From Sphingobium sp. MI1205 (GTDB lineage Bacteria; Pseudomonadota; Alphaproteobacteria; Sphingomonadales; Sphingomonadaceae): a stretch of DNA of 64,000 bases. The notes beneath the pieces are model-generated. The model made no database searches and was not told the DNA's origin. It saw only the letters and a program-made list of their open reading frames with translations. This document shows, one piece after another, positions 41,666-51,622 of this stretch (position 1 is its first letter; every line of letters begins with the position of its first letter). The stretch spans positions 1,369,501-1,433,500 of the forward strand of contig NZ_CP005188.1 of assembly GCF_001563285.1 (NCBI RefSeq). The letters run 5' to 3'. The translations under genes and the position numbers were made by a program.

Positions 41666-42056
41666 GCTCGGCCAACAAGGGGGCGCGGTCCTTTTCAGCC
41701 ACGGCGATCAAATGATCACGGATCGCCGTATCGTGCCGCGCCAGATTACGCGCGCCAGATTGGCGTCCGGGCGTACATGCGCCAGCCTCGCTACCGGAGA
41801 ATCGTTTGTCGTTAGAAACGGTACGTCCCAGTGCCGGACCATGACTAAGCGCCCGATCGACCACGATCGTCGCAGTCCACTGACAACGCTGCGTATCCAT
41901 ACGGTTCGGTGTTCTTGCTCCCACGGTCTTGTAGCGAAACTCCGCCCGCGCGCTGTAGGTCGCCCGTACCGGCGTCTCCCTATGGTCGATCTGAACGCTA
42001 TGCGTGGCTTGGGGCGTGGCGGCTGCCGCAGCCATCGCCATAAGAGTCAAACTCAT
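41634..42056 (-). CDS. Conserved-looking exported protein of unknown function
   Basis: A 140-residue protein with a short signal-like N-terminus (MSLTLMAMAAAAATPQATH). The mature part has two cysteines that could pair (TQRCQWTA and EAGACTPG) and a helical C-terminus (AIRDHLIAVAEKDRAPLLAELDAVRNLA). I do not recognise a named family. It overlaps the porin-like gene by 32 bp and is probably co-transcribed with it. The 128 bp upstream, to the mfd stop, show nothing clear. Confidence 0.6.
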   Translation of the reverse strand: MSLTLMAMAAAAATPQATHSVQIDHRETPVRATYSARAEFRYKTVGARTPNRMDTQRCQWTATIVVDRALSHGPALGRTVSNDKRFSGSEAGACTPGRQSGARNLARHDTAIRDHLIAVAEKDRAPLLAELDAVRNLASN

Positions 42057-42184
42057 TTCGGTCTCCTGCTTGATGCCGGGCTTTGTTGCCTGGTCATCGC
42101 GACGGGATTTAGGTTGCGACCATTGCTGAAACTTTGCTGGCCCGTGAAGAACTCTTGTCGCTGAGGGGACTCGCCCGCGGCGCT

Positions 42185-45100
42185 TTATCCTGCCGCCTTT
42201 GCGAGTCCCTTCGAAAGTTGCAACGCTCCATTCAATCGCGCTGCGGGATCAGCCCAGGCTCTGTTAACCACGACCTTGCTATCCGGCCGCAACCGCGCGA
42301 CGCCGTCCAGCCGCTGAATATATGAGACCAATCCCGCAGGGTTGGGAAAGCGATCCTCGAAGAAGCTGACCAGTGCACCCTTCGGGCCGACATCGATCTT
42401 TGCGATATTGGCTGCGACGCAATTCTGCTTGATCTCGATGATCTTGAAGAGGTTCTGGGTCGGCGCGGGCAGTTTTCCGAACCGGTCGATCAACTCGGCT
42501 GCGAAAGCCTCCAGCCCCTGCCGATCTTCGACCTCGTTCAGGCGTCGGTACAGACCCATGCGCAGGTCCAGATCCGGCACATAATCCTCCGGGATGAGGA
42601 TTGGCGCGTCCACGCTGATTTGCGGGGAGAAGCTGTCCCGCCGTTCCACACCGGCTCCGCCAGCCTTTGCTTCGAGGATGGCGTCCTCCAGCATCGACTG
42701 ATAAAGTTCGAATCCGACCTCTTTGATATGGCCCGATTGCTCGTCGCCCACCAGGTTGCCCGCCCCGCGAATATCGAGATCGTGGCTCGCCAACTGGAAG
42801 CCTGCGCCAAGCGTGTCCAGGTCGGACAGCACCTTCAACCGCTTCTCTGCCGTTTCGGTGATGATCCGGTTCGTGGGCGTCGTGAAATAAGCATAGGCCC
42901 GCGTCTTGGCCCGGCCGACGCGTCCGCGCAACTGATAGAGCTGTGCGAGCCCGAACCGATCCGCGCGGTGGATGATGAGCGTGTTGGCCGAGGGGATATC
43001 AAGGCCGCTCTCCACGATCGTGGTCGAGAGAAGCACATCATACCGTTTGTCGTAGAAGGCCGACATGCGCTCCTCGACCTCGCTCGCCGACATCTGGCCG
43101 TGAGCGACGACGGGGCGCACCTCCGGCACTTCGGTCCGCAGGAACTCCTCTATTTCTGTCAGGTCGGCAATGCGCGGCACCACGAAGAAGCTCTGCCCCC
43201 CGCGATAATGTTCGCGCAGCAGAGCCTCGCGGATCACCACCCCATCCCAGGGCATGATATAGGTGCGCACCGCCAAGCGATCGACCGGCGGGGTCTGGAT
43301 GACGGACAACTCCCGCAATCCCGACATAGCCATCTGCAAGGTGCGGGGGATCGGCGTCGCAGTCAGCGTCAGCACATGCACATCGGTCTTGAGGCTCTTG
43401 AGCCGCTCCTTGTGGGTGACGCCGAACCGCTGTTCCTCATCGACGATGACAAGACCGAGCCGCTTGAACTCCAGACCCTTGGCGAGGAGTGCGTGGGTGC
43501 CGACCACGATATCGATGGTTCCATCGGCAAGACCCGCCTTCACGGCCTTGGCTTCCTTGTCCGGAACCAGACGCGACAAGCGTCCGATGTTCACAGGAAA
43601 ACCCCGGAAGCGCTCCTCGAAATTCATATGATGCTGACGGGCGAGCAGGGTGGTTGGGCAGATCAACACAACCTGCATCCCAGCCATCGCTGCGACGAAG
43701 GCTGCACGCAGGGCGACTTCGGTCTTGCCGAAACCTACGTCTCCGCACACCAACCGATCCATCGGACGGCCCGCTCCCAGGTCCTCGATCACATCGCCGA
43801 TCGCGCGATCCTGATCTTCGGTTTCCTGATAGGGGAAGCGATCCACGAACGCTGGATAGCCGGCGCTATCGGGTTCCGCCACGGTCGCTGCGCGAAGGGC
43901 GCGCTCCGCAGCCGTCTTGAGCAATTCACCCGCAATCTCGCGGATGCGCTCCTTCATCTTCGCCTTGCGCCGCTGCCAAGCCTCGCCACCCAGCTTGTCG
44001 AGGCTGACGCCATCGCTGTCGGAGCCATAGCGGGAGAGGACCTCCAGATTCTCCACCGGCACGTAGAGCTTGTCGCCGCCCGCATACTCAAGGGCGACGC
44101 AATCGTGCGCCGCCTTTGCAACCGGGATCTGTGTCAGTCCCTCATAGCGGCCAATGCCATGGTCCATATGCACGACCAGATCGCCTGGCGAGAGCGTCGC
44201 CAGCTCCGCGAGGAAGGCGTCAGCGCTCTTCTTCCGCTTGGCGCGCCGCACCAGCCGGTCACCTAGCATGTCCTGTTCGGTCAGCACCGCCACATCCGGC
44301 GCCGTGAAGCCATGATCCAGCGGCAGGACGGTCAGCACGGTGCTGCCGCCGGCGGCGATGCCCAGCGCCTCCTGCCAGCTATCCGCGGCCGCAATCCGTT
44401 TCAGTCCATGATCGATGAGCAGCCCCGAAAGTCGTTCCCGTGCGCCCACGGAATAGCTGGCGATGACGACCTTCTTCTTTGCCTTGTGGAGGGAGGCAAT
44501 ATGTTTCCCTACCGCCTCATAAACATTGGCGTTCTGCGCCCGCTCAGGCGCGAAATCACGCGGCCCGTCAACCTCGAAATCGAGGACGGTCGCGCTTTCC
44601 GGTTCGTGAAAGGGCGTGGTCTCATGCATGGGCCAGTCGCGCACGATCCCGGCCCATTCCCCGGCATCCAGATAAAGCGCTTTGGGTTCCAGCGGCCGAT
44701 ATGCCCCCGGATCGGATGACTTCGCCTGCACGCGATTGGCGTGATAGTCACGTATCGCCTCGAACCGGGCGTCCGCCGATCCGGGCACGCCGTGGTCGAG
44801 CAAGATGACGGTATCGTCGCCCAGATGCTCGGTCATCGGCACCAGCCGTTCCTCGAACAGCGGCAGCCAGTGCTCCATCCCCGCCAGCCGCCGCCCGTCG
44901 CTCACCGCCTGATAGAGTGGATCGCCCGTTGCTGTCGCTCCGAACGTTTCGCGATAGCGGCCCCGAAAACGCTTTATCGTCTCCTCATCGAGCAGCGCCT
45001 CGGAGGCGGGGAGCAGGGTGAAGCCCTCGACGCTCCCGCTGGTTCGTTGGTCGGCGGGATCGAAGCGGCGCACCGTCTCAATTTCGTCCCCGAAGAAGTC

Positions 45101-45646
45101 GAGTCGTAACGGCTGCTCCTCGCCCCCGGGAAACAGATCGACGATGCCGCCGCGAATCGCAAACTCGCCGCGGTCGTGCACCGTATCGGTCCGCACATAG
45201 CCGTTGGCCTGCAACATCTCGGCCAGTCGCGAAATCGCGATCCGCTCCTTGGGAGCGAGCTTGGCCACCAGTTGCCGGACGCGAAAGGGCGTCAGCGTGC
45301 GTTGCGTCAGGGCATTGAGCGTGGTCAGGACAAGCTGCGGTCCCTTCGGCTCACCTTGAAGCGCATAAAGCCCCGCCAACCGCGCAGAAGCCGTACGGAG
45401 CGAAGGGCTCGCCCGGTCGTAGGGCAGGCAGTCCCAGGCCGGTATCTCGACAGTCTCAATTTCCGGGGCGAAATAGTGCGCCGTATCCGCCACCGCCCGC
45501 ATCAGTTGCTCATCGGGTGCAACAAACATGGTTCGCGCAGGCGCAGCCCGCGCTATGTCCGCCAGCAACCAGGGCTGAAACCCGGCCGGCACGCCCGAAA
45601 GGGTGATGGGAGATTTCGCTTTGAGGATTTTCAGAAGATCGGTCAT
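42185..45646 (-). CDS. mfd: Transcription-repair coupling factor Mfd
   Basis: A 1153-residue superfamily 2 translocase that removes stalled RNA polymerase and recruits UvrA. The N-terminal UvrB-like module, the RNA polymerase-interacting domain (GDLVVHMDHGIGRYEGLTQI) and the RecG-like motor with Walker A GDVGFGKTEVALRAAF, Walker B LVIVDEEQRFG, TATPIPRTLQMAM and the C-terminal LRGRVGRAKTRAYAYF motif are all present. Length is normal. ATG 45646. It follows sdhE on the same strand after 69 bp. Confidence 0.97.
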   Translation of the reverse strand: MTDLLKILKAKSPITLSGVPAGFQPWLLADIARAAPARTMFVAPDEQLMRAVADTAHYFAPEIETVEIPAWDCLPYDRASPSLRTASARLAGLYALQGEPKGPQLVLTTLNALTQRTLTPFRVRQLVAKLAPKERIAISRLAEMLQANGYVRTDTVHDRGEFAIRGGIVDLFPGGEEQPLRLDFFGDEIETVRRFDPADQRTSGSVEGFTLLPASEALLDEETIKRFRGRYRETFGATATGDPLYQAVSDGRRLAGMEHWLPLFEERLVPMTEHLGDDTVILLDHGVPGSADARFEAIRDYHANRVQAKSSDPGAYRPLEPKALYLDAGEWAGIVRDWPMHETTPFHEPESATVLDFEVDGPRDFAPERAQNANVYEAVGKHIASLHKAKKKVVIASYSVGARERLSGLLIDHGLKRIAAADSWQEALGIAAGGSTVLTVLPLDHGFTAPDVAVLTEQDMLGDRLVRRAKRKKSADAFLAELATLSPGDLVVHMDHGIGRYEGLTQIPVAKAAHDCVALEYAGGDKLYVPVENLEVLSRYGSDSDGVSLDKLGGEAWQRRKAKMKERIREIAGELLKTAAERALRAATVAEPDSAGYPAFVDRFPYQETEDQDRAIGDVIEDLGAGRPMDRLVCGDVGFGKTEVALRAAFVAAMAGMQVVLICPTTLLARQHHMNFEERFRGFPVNIGRLSRLVPDKEAKAVKAGLADGTIDIVVGTHALLAKGLEFKRLGLVIVDEEQRFGVTHKERLKSLKTDVHVLTLTATPIPRTLQMAMSGLRELSVIQTPPVDRLAVRTYIMPWDGVVIREALLREHYRGGQSFFVVPRIADLTEIEEFLRTEVPEVRPVVAHGQMSASEVEERMSAFYDKRYDVLLSTTIVESGLDIPSANTLIIHRADRFGLAQLYQLRGRVGRAKTRAYAYFTTPTNRIITETAEKRLKVLSDLDTLGAGFQLASHDLDIRGAGNLVGDEQSGHIKEVGFELYQSMLEDAILEAKAGGAGVERRDSFSPQISVDAPILIPEDYVPDLDLRMGLYRRLNEVEDRQGLEAFAAELIDRFGKLPAPTQNLFKIIEIKQNCVAANIAKIDVGPKGALVSFFEDRFPNPAGLVSYIQRLDGVARLRPDSKVVVNRAWADPAARLNGALQLSKGLAKAAG

Positions 45647-45715
45647 TTACTTCTCGGTTCCCCTTCCGCTTGGGGAAAAGGGCAAGGGGAGGTATGTCAG
45701 CGTACGGCCGGAAGC

Positions 45716-45985
45716 CTATTTCTTCCCGATCTCGACAAAATCCAGCTTGGCGAATCTGTCCCACATTGGTCCCTGCCACTCGGCTGGAACCGGCAAAGTC
45801 CCCATCGCCCAAGCCATGATGTCCGCATCCTGTTCATCCATGAAGCGCTCGAACCACTGAATTTCTTCCTCGCTCCAGGTGTCGTGATAGCGATCGAAGA
45901 ATCCGCCCACCGCCAGATCCGCTTCTTTTATGCCGCGGTGCCAGGCGCGAAATTGCAGGCGGCGAATGCGGGGATCTTCGTTCAC
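45716..45985 (-). CDS. sdhE: FAD assembly factor SdhE
   Basis: An 89-residue SdhE/YgfY (Sdh5) protein, which helps attach FAD covalently to succinate dehydrogenase subunit A. The family motif, an RGIKEADLAVGGF-like sequence (the proteobacterial RGxxE), is at residues 17-29, with DWSEEEI-like acidic helix and the C-terminal MGTLPVP. The start is GTG 45985. It lies between recG (divergent) and mfd, an arrangement seen in many alphaproteobacteria. Confidence 0.93.
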   Translation of the reverse strand: MNEDPRIRRLQFRAWHRGIKEADLAVGGFFDRYHDTWSEEEIQWFERFMDEQDADIMAWAMGTLPVPAEWQGPMWDRFAKLDFVEIGKK

Positions 45986-46071
45986 AATTTGTTCCTTGGC
46001 CGGACATGCCGAAATTGCCGATCGGATGTTTGAACCACCGTCCCGGCTGGGCTAGATGCCGTCAGATAGAC

Positions 46072-48135
46072 ATGCGCCCAGATATCCTCAACCCACTCTT
46101 CGCCGAAATCGAAGCACTGAAAGGCGTAGGCCCTGCGCTCGCCAAGCCGCTGGAGCGACTGGGGCTTGCGCGCGTAGTCGATGTGGCCTTTCACCTGCCG
46201 GTCAGCTTCGTCGATCGCCGCATGGTGAACGAGCTTGCGATTGGCGATTCCGGGCGAGTGATCGGCGTCGAACTCACCCCCGTCGATTATCGGGCCTCGG
46301 GTAGTACACGCGCGCCCTTTCGCGTCATTGCGCAGGACAGACATGGCAACTCGGTCGCACTGGTCTATTTTGGCAAGAATAGTGGCTGGCCCAGAAAGCT
46401 GCTGCCCCTCAACGAACCCAAATTCGTCTCCGGCAAGCTGGAAGCCTATGGCGAGAATCTTCAGATCGTCCATCCAGACTATGTCCTGCCGCCGGAAGAA
46501 GCCGCCAGCATTCCGGCGCGCGAGCCGGTCTACGGTCTTTCCGAAGGTCTCACCAACAATCGCATGCGCGACCTTGTGGAGCAGGCGCTGGCGCGTGCGC
46601 CTGAACTTCTCGAATGGATCGAACCCAGTCTGTTGGCGCGGAAGGGTTGGCCTTCCTGGCGAGAGGCTCTAACCCGGATCCACGCCGATCCTTCCGACGC
46701 GCAAGCGCGCGAGCGCCTCGCCTACGACGAAATCTTCGCGGGACAACTCGCACTGATGCTGGTTCGCCAGTCGTCACGCAAGCGCAGAGGACTGGCGATT
46801 GCTGGGGATGGTCGCCTGCGCGCCATGCTGAAACTGCCCTTTGCGCCCACTGGTGCCCAACGGCGCGCGTTTGGGGAGGTTGAAGGCGACATGGCCCAGC
46901 CGGTGCCGATGCTCCGGCTGCTCCAGGGTGATGTGGGGTCGGGTAAGACGCTGGTCGCCCTGATGGCGCTGCTCAACACGGTGGAGGCGGGCGCTCAAGG
47001 CGCACTGCTCGCGCCCACCGAAATCCTCGCACGGCAGCATTATGAGACGCTGCGCAGAATGGCATCGGGCCTTCCCGTCACTATCTCCATCCTCACGGGA
47101 CGCGAAAAAGGCAGGGCGCGTGAGTCCACGTTGATGGGTCTGGCGGACGGGAGTATCGACATTCTTGTTGGCACCCACGCCATTTTTCAGGATGCCGTGC
47201 GCTACAGGAAGCTCGCTCTTGCCGTGATCGACGAACAGCATCGCTTCGGCGTCGCCCAGCGCATGATGCTGGCCGCCAAGGGCGAACGTACGCCTCACCT
47301 GCTTGTGATGACCGCCACGCCGATCCCTCGCACGCTGACGCTCACCTATTATGGCGAGATGGATGTTTCGCGCCTGGACGAGATGCCGCCGGGCCGACAG
47401 CCAATTCAGACTGTAGTGATGTCCGCCAACCGGCTGGACGAGGTGGTCGATGCCCTCGCGCGCCATGTCGAAGGCGGTGGCCAAGCTTATTGGGTGTGTC
47501 CTCTGGTGGAGGAAAGCGAAAAGAGTGACCTTGCAGCCGCAGAGGCGCGGGCCGAAACACTCAAGATGCGGTTCGGCGATCGCGTCGGGTTGGTCCACGG
47601 CCGCATGAAGGGCCCGGAGAAGGACGCCGCGATGGAGGCGTTCGCTGCCAACCGGACGCAGATACTTGTCGCCACCACCGTGATCGAAGTTGGCGTCGAT
47701 GTGCCCAATTCCAGCCTGATCATCATCGAAGGTGCCGACCGCTTTGGACTGGCGCAACTGCATCAGCTGAGAGGAAGGGTGGGCCGGGGCCAGAATCACA
47801 GCGTCTGCATCCTCTTGCGCGGTGGTGCGCTGTCGGAGACATCCCGCGCGCGTCTCGCCCTGATGCGTGAAACCAATGATGGCTTCCGCATAGCCGAAGA
47901 AGATTTGCGGTTGCGGGGAGCGGGCGAAATCCTCGGCACCCGTCAGTCTGGCGAGCAGCAACTGAAGATCGCGACGCCGGAGCATCTGTCCGCCCTGCTC
48001 GACGCAGCCCGCGACGACGCGCATCTGCTCATTGACCGAGACGGCGGGCTCGACGAAGCGAGAGGCCAAGCTGCGCGGACGTGCCTCTATCTGTTCGAGC
48101 GTGACGCGGCTGTGGGATTGCTCCGTAGCGGCTGA
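46072..48135 (+). CDS. recG: ATP-dependent DNA helicase RecG
   Basis: A 687-residue branch-migration helicase that reverses stalled forks. The N-terminal wedge domain (FHLPVSFVDRR, ending about residue 150) precedes the motor with Walker A GDVGSGKTLVALMA, the DEQH box AVIDEQHRFGV, TATPIPRTLTLTYYGEMD and the HQLRGRVGRG motif, followed by the RecG-specific RLRGAGEILGTRQSGEQQ. ATG 46072 gives the expected N-terminus; the frame opens at 46006. Divergent from sdhE. Confidence 0.97.
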   Translation: MRPDILNPLFAEIEALKGVGPALAKPLERLGLARVVDVAFHLPVSFVDRRMVNELAIGDSGRVIGVELTPVDYRASGSTRAPFRVIAQDRHGNSVALVYFGKNSGWPRKLLPLNEPKFVSGKLEAYGENLQIVHPDYVLPPEEAASIPAREPVYGLSEGLTNNRMRDLVEQALARAPELLEWIEPSLLARKGWPSWREALTRIHADPSDAQARERLAYDEIFAGQLALMLVRQSSRKRRGLAIAGDGRLRAMLKLPFAPTGAQRRAFGEVEGDMAQPVPMLRLLQGDVGSGKTLVALMALLNTVEAGAQGALLAPTEILARQHYETLRRMASGLPVTISILTGREKGRARESTLMGLADGSIDILVGTHAIFQDAVRYRKLALAVIDEQHRFGVAQRMMLAAKGERTPHLLVMTATPIPRTLTLTYYGEMDVSRLDEMPPGRQPIQTVVMSANRLDEVVDALARHVEGGGQAYWVCPLVEESEKSDLAAAEARAETLKMRFGDRVGLVHGRMKGPEKDAAMEAFAANRTQILVATTVIEVGVDVPNSSLIIIEGADRFGLAQLHQLRGRVGRGQNHSVCILLRGGALSETSRARLALMRETNDGFRIAEEDLRLRGAGEILGTRQSGEQQLKIATPEHLSALLDAARDDAHLLIDRDGGLDEARGQAARTCLYLFERDAAVGLLRSG

Positions 48136-48207
48136 GTTCGGCCTTCCGCACGCCCATGGCGACGGAGTGCCAGTCTCACCCGGCGGAACAAATGTTCCCT
48201 GACGCCT

Positions 48208-48561
48208 TTACCAAGCCGTCTGGCGCGGCGGGATGAGCGAGAGCATCGATTCGTAAATCCGCGGCTGGATGGGAGCGCAAAACTCCATGCCGACCCGGCC
48301 ATCCTCAGCCCAGCGCACCTCCGCCTGAACGTCCTTTATCATCGGCAGCCACACCGACACGCGCTCGCCGATCGACAGTTCGGCATCGGACCGGCACATC
48401 AGTCCAAGCTCGGAAATGTTGATAACCCTGATGCCGTGGGTGCGACCTCGCGCCGTGATATGGCTGACCATATCCACCAACACGCGCGCTGCGCGGCGCT
48501 GATTGATGGAAGGATCCCGCGAACGGGCGACCTGAGCGAGGCTGGCGAGCACCGAAGACAT
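48208..48561 (-). CDS. Single-domain PilZ protein (c-di-GMP receptor)
   Basis: A 117-residue protein consisting of one PilZ domain. The c-di-GMP binding elements are the basic QRRAARV at residues 21-27 (RxxxR) and NISELG at about 49-54 (the D/NxSxxG motif). Such small PilZ proteins transmit c-di-GMP levels to motility or envelope machinery by protein contact. ATG 48561. A perfect CtrA box (TTAA-N7-TTAAC) lies 48 bp upstream, tying it to the cell cycle or motility regulon. It converges with recG; the 72 bp between contain no clear terminator. Confidence 0.88.
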   Translation of the reverse strand: MSSVLASLAQVARSRDPSINQRRAARVLVDMVSHITARGRTHGIRVINISELGLMCRSDAELSIGERVSVWLPMIKDVQAEVRWAEDGRVGMEFCAPIQPRIYESMLSLIPPRQTAW

Positions 48562-48609
48562 GAATGAAACGTACGGTTGAAACGGTCGCTTACTTCTTAA
48601 GGGATATGC

Positions 48610-48625
48610 TTAATGCTGTTTTAAC
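48610..48625. promoter_or_regulatory. Perfect CtrA box upstream of the PilZ gene
   Basis: TTAA-TGCTGTT-TTAAC (48610-48625) is an exact match to the CtrA consensus. It lies about 50-65 bp upstream of the PilZ start on the minus strand, and only just past the stop codon of tyrS (48637), so PilZ is the likely target. Confidence 0.65.
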
Positions 48626-48636
48626 TTCGTATAAAT

Positions 48637-49854
48637 TCAGTCGGTTATTAATCCATGTTTCTTTGCGCCGAAGCTGACCTTGTCCCCTGGCTTCAAAGTC
48701 AGGGCCGGGTCGCTGACCACTTCGCCGTTCACCCGGATCGCGCCTTCGGAAAGCTTGCGCCGGACCTCCTTGTTGGATGCCGCAAAGCCCAGGGCAGTCG
48801 TGCCCTGAACGATGTTCAGACCCTCCGCGCCCAGGCTCACGGTCGGCAGGTTGGCGTCTGATGCGCCTTCCTCGAACGTCTTGCGCGCCGTCTCGGCTGC
48901 CAGCGTCGCAGCATCCGCGCCCCGGCAAAGCGCTGTCGCTTCGTTGGCCAGGATCTTCTTGGCCTCGTTGATCTCTGCGCCTTGCAAGGAAGCGAGGCGC
49001 GTCACTTCGTCCATCGGCAGGTCCGTAAACAGGCGCAAGCGATTGGCGACGTCGGCATCAGCCGTGTTCCGCCAGAACTGCCAGTAATCATAGCTGGAAA
49101 GCTGGTCCTCGTTCAGCCACACAGCGCCGCCCACTGTCTTGCCCATCTTGGTGCCATCGGCGTTGGTGAGGAGCGGCGTCGTGAGGCCGAACACATGGGT
49201 GCCATCGACGCGTCGCGCCAGTTCAACGCCGTTGACGATGTTGCCCCACTGATCCGACCCGCCCATTTGCAAACGGCATGCTGACCGGCGCGACAGTTCC
49301 AGGAAGTCATATGCCTGGAGGATCATGTAGTTGAATTCGAGGAAGCTGAGCGACTGTTCGCGGTCCAGCCTCATCTTGACTGAATCGAAGCTCAGCATCC
49401 GGTTGACCGAAAAATGCTGCCCGATGTCGCGCAGGAACGGGATATATTCCAGCTTGTCGAGCCAGTCCGCGTTATCGACCATGATCGCGTCGGCCGGCCC
49501 GTCGCCAAAGGTCAGGAACCGTTCGAACACCTGCTTGATGCTCGACACATTCGCCGCGATGGCGTCGGTGGTCAGCAGCTTGCGCGCCTCGTCCTTGAAG
49601 CTGGGATCGCCGATCTTGCCGGTGCCGCCGCCCATCAGGACGATCGGCTTGTGCCCGGCCTTTTGCAACTGGCGCAGCATCATGATGGACACCAGATGCC
49701 CGACATGCAGCGACGGCGCAGTCGGATCGAAACCGATATAGCCCGGCACCACCTGCCTGGCGGCGAGCGCGTCCAGCCCCTCCGCATCGGTCAGCTGGTG
49801 AATGTAGCCGCGCGTTTCGAGCAGGCGGAGTAGATCGGACTGATAGTTGCTCAT
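48637..49854 (-). CDS. tyrS: Tyrosyl-tRNA synthetase
   Basis: A 405-residue class I synthetase. Rossmann-fold signatures are the HIGH-equivalent PSLHVGHL and the KMSKS-equivalent [10 protein letters not shown]; tyrosine-binding residues are in [10 protein letters not shown] and [12 protein letters not shown]. An S4 RNA-binding domain ends the protein ([21 protein letters not shown]). Start ATG 49854; the open frame runs further but has no conserved residues. Divergent from anmK across 56 bp. Confidence 0.96.
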   Translation of the reverse strand: MSNYQSDLLRLLETRGYIHQLTDAEGLDALAARQVVPGYIGFDPTAPSLHVGHLVSIMMLRQLQKAGHKPIVLMGGGTGKIGDPSFKDEARKLLTTDAIAANVSSIKQVFERFLTFGDGPADAIMVDNADWLDKLEYIPFLRDIGQHFSVNRMLSFDSVKMRLDREQSLSFLEFNYMILQAYDFLELSRRSACRLQMGGSDQWGNIVNGVELARRVDGTHVFGLTTPLLTNADGTKMGKTVGGAVWLNEDQLSSYDYWQFWRNTADADVANRLRLFTDLPMDEVTRLASLQGAEINEAKKILANEATALCRGADAATLAAETARKTFEEGASDANLPTVSLGAEGLNIVQGTTALGFAASNKEVRRKLSEGAIRVNGEVVSDPALTLKPGDKVSFGAKKHGLITD

Positions 49855-49910
49855 GGCGCGCGCCTGTAGCATTGCGGTTGCGACTGTAAAAGAGGCGGAG
49901 TCTTTCGACC

Positions 49911-50996
49911 ATGCTGGCAATTGGGCTAATGTCCGGCACATCGCGCGATGGGATCGACGCCGCGCTGATCGAAACGGACGGCGAGGGGCAGGCGCAGGCG
50001 GTCGAATTTCACGCCATGCCCTATGATGACGGCTTCCGCTTCCGGCTGGCCGAGGCGTGCAGGCGGGCGATGGCGATGCAGAGTCCGGGCTTTGAACCGC
50101 TGGTCGCGTCGGTGGAGGCGGAACTGACCGAGCTGCATGTGCAGGCGGTCGCAGACCTGCTGGGGCGCAGCGGGCATATCGCAGAAGATGTGGGCGTGAT
50201 CGGCTTTCACGGTCATACCGTCGCGCACCGACCCGAGTGGGGCTGGACCTGGCAGATTGGCGACGGAGCGGGGCTGGCCGGGGCTTTCGGGATTCCCGTG
50301 GTGGCCGATCTGCGTAGCGCTGATGTCGCGGCGGGCGGGCAGGGCGCGCCGTTGATGCCAGTGTATCACCGGGCGCTTGCTGAAGGGTTGGCAAAGCCGA
50401 CTGTGGTGCTCAATCTGGGGGGGGTGGCCAATATCACCTTCATCGGATCGGATGGGACTCTGATCGCGTTCGACACCGGGATGGCGAGCGGCCTCATCGA
50501 CAACTGGATGCAGATGCAGGTCAACGCTGACTATGATGCGGGCGGGGCGTGCGCGGCGGCGGGGCAGGTGGACGAGGAACGACTGGCGGCGATGATGGCC
50601 GATCCCTGGTTCGATCTGCCTCCGCCCAAAAGCATCGATCGCGAGCAGTTCAGCATCAATGCGGTACAGGGGCTCAATCTGGAGGATGGCGCGGCGACAC
50701 TCACGGCCTTTACCGCCGCCGCCGTGGCGCGGGCGATCGATCATCTGCCTGAGCGGCCAACCGCAATTCATGTGGGGGGTGGCGGACGGCACAACGGCAC
50801 GCTGATGGCGATGCTGACGGGCCGGACCGGCGTCGCCGTCATGTCCGTCGATGAACTGGGATGGGACGGCGATGCGCTGGAGGCGCAGGGTTTTGCCTAT
50901 ATGGCGGTACGGCGTCTCAAAGGATTGCCGATCAGCTTTCCAGGAACGACCGGAGCGCCGACGCCGATGACTGGCGGGGTGCTGTTCCGGCCATGA
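49911..50996 (+). CDS. anmK: Anhydro-N-acetylmuramic acid kinase
   Basis: A 361-residue kinase of the ASKHA fold that phosphorylates and opens anhydro-MurNAc from recycled peptidoglycan, giving MurNAc-6-phosphate. Motifs: [20 protein letters not shown] at the start, [35 protein letters not shown] and [18 protein letters not shown] 49911. Its stop overlaps the next gene (ATGA). The partner MurQ is not in this window. Confidence 0.95.
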   Translation: MLAIGLMSGTSRDGIDAALIETDGEGQAQAVEFHAMPYDDGFRFRLAEACRRAMAMQSPGFEPLVASVEAELTELHVQAVADLLGRSGHIAEDVGVIGFHGHTVAHRPEWGWTWQIGDGAGLAGAFGIPVVADLRSADVAAGGQGAPLMPVYHRALAEGLAKPTVVLNLGGVANITFIGSDGTLIAFDTGMASGLIDNWMQMQVNADYDAGGACAAAGQVDEERLAAMMADPWFDLPPPKSIDREQFSINAVQGLNLEDGAATLTAFTAAAVARAIDHLPERPTAIHVGGGGRHNGTLMAMLTGRTGVAVMSVDELGWDGDALEAQGFAYMAVRRLKGLPISFPGTTGAPTPMTGGVLFRP

Positions 50997-51622
50997 AGCG
51001 TTACGATCGGCGACACTGGGTTCTGGCGGCAGGCCTGTCGGCGCTGGCTGGTTATGTCGATGTGATCGGTTTTCTGCGGCTTGGCGGTTTTTTCGTGTCG
51101 TTCATGAGCGGCAATTCAACGCGGCTGGCTGTTGGCACGGTGCAGGGAAGCGGTGTCGCGGCGCGCGCCGCGTTAATTATCGCACTGTTCATCGCCGGGG
51201 CGGCGCTGGGCGCGATTGTCGCCCGGATCGCCGGACGATGGAGAAAGCCGGTTTTATTAACGCTGGTGGCGATGCTGCTGGGACTGGGCGCTAGCGGGGT
51301 GATGCTGTCGGTGCCTGCGATGGTGGTCGCCATGGGGCTGCTCAACGCTGTATTCCTGCGCGACAAGGAAGTCAGTATCGGAGTTACCTATATGACCGGC
51401 ACGCTGGTAAAGCTGGGACAGGGCATCGGCAATGCGCTGGTCGGTGGAGACCGGACAGGCTGGCTGCCTTATGCGCTACTGTGGACGGGATTGATGGCCG
51501 GGGCGTTGATGGCGGCCTTTCTTCACGCCGTTCTGCCGGTCGATCCATTATGGGGTGCGACTGGCTGGACCCTGGCGCTGGCGCTTTTCGCCGCGAAGTG
51601 GTTGCCCCGCCCCGGGACCTGA
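50993..51622 (+). CDS. DUF1275 (YoaK-like) membrane protein
   Basis: A 209-residue integral membrane protein with six hydrophobic segments, of the DUF1275/YoaK family. The family pattern AGYVDVIGFLRLGGFFVSFMSGNSTRLA is present near the start, as is EVSIGVTYMTGTLVKLGQGI in the second half. Function unknown; possibly a transporter. ATG 50993 overlaps the anmK stop, so it may be co-transcribed. Converges with the VWA gene. Confidence 0.88.
   Translation: MKRYDRRHWVLAAGLSALAGYVDVIGFLRLGGFFVSFMSGNSTRLAVGTVQGSGVAARAALIIALFIAGAALGAIVARIAGRWRKPVLLTLVAMLLGLGASGVMLSVPAMVVAMGLLNAVFLRDKEVSIGVTYMTGTLVKLGQGIGNALVGGDRTGWLPYALLWTGLMAGALMAAFLHAVLPVDPLWGATGWTLALALFAAKWLPRPGT

Noticed and set aside
42620..44266. 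548-codon plus-strand open frame opposite mfd
   Set aside because: Antisense shadow; Mfd is complete on the other strand.
46774..48069. 431-codon minus-strand open frame opposite recG
   Set aside because: Antisense shadow of recG.
48637..50394. Extended TyrS frame starting at 50394
   Set aside because: The added 180 residues are Arg/Pro-rich and lie opposite anmK; TyrS homology begins at ATG 49854.
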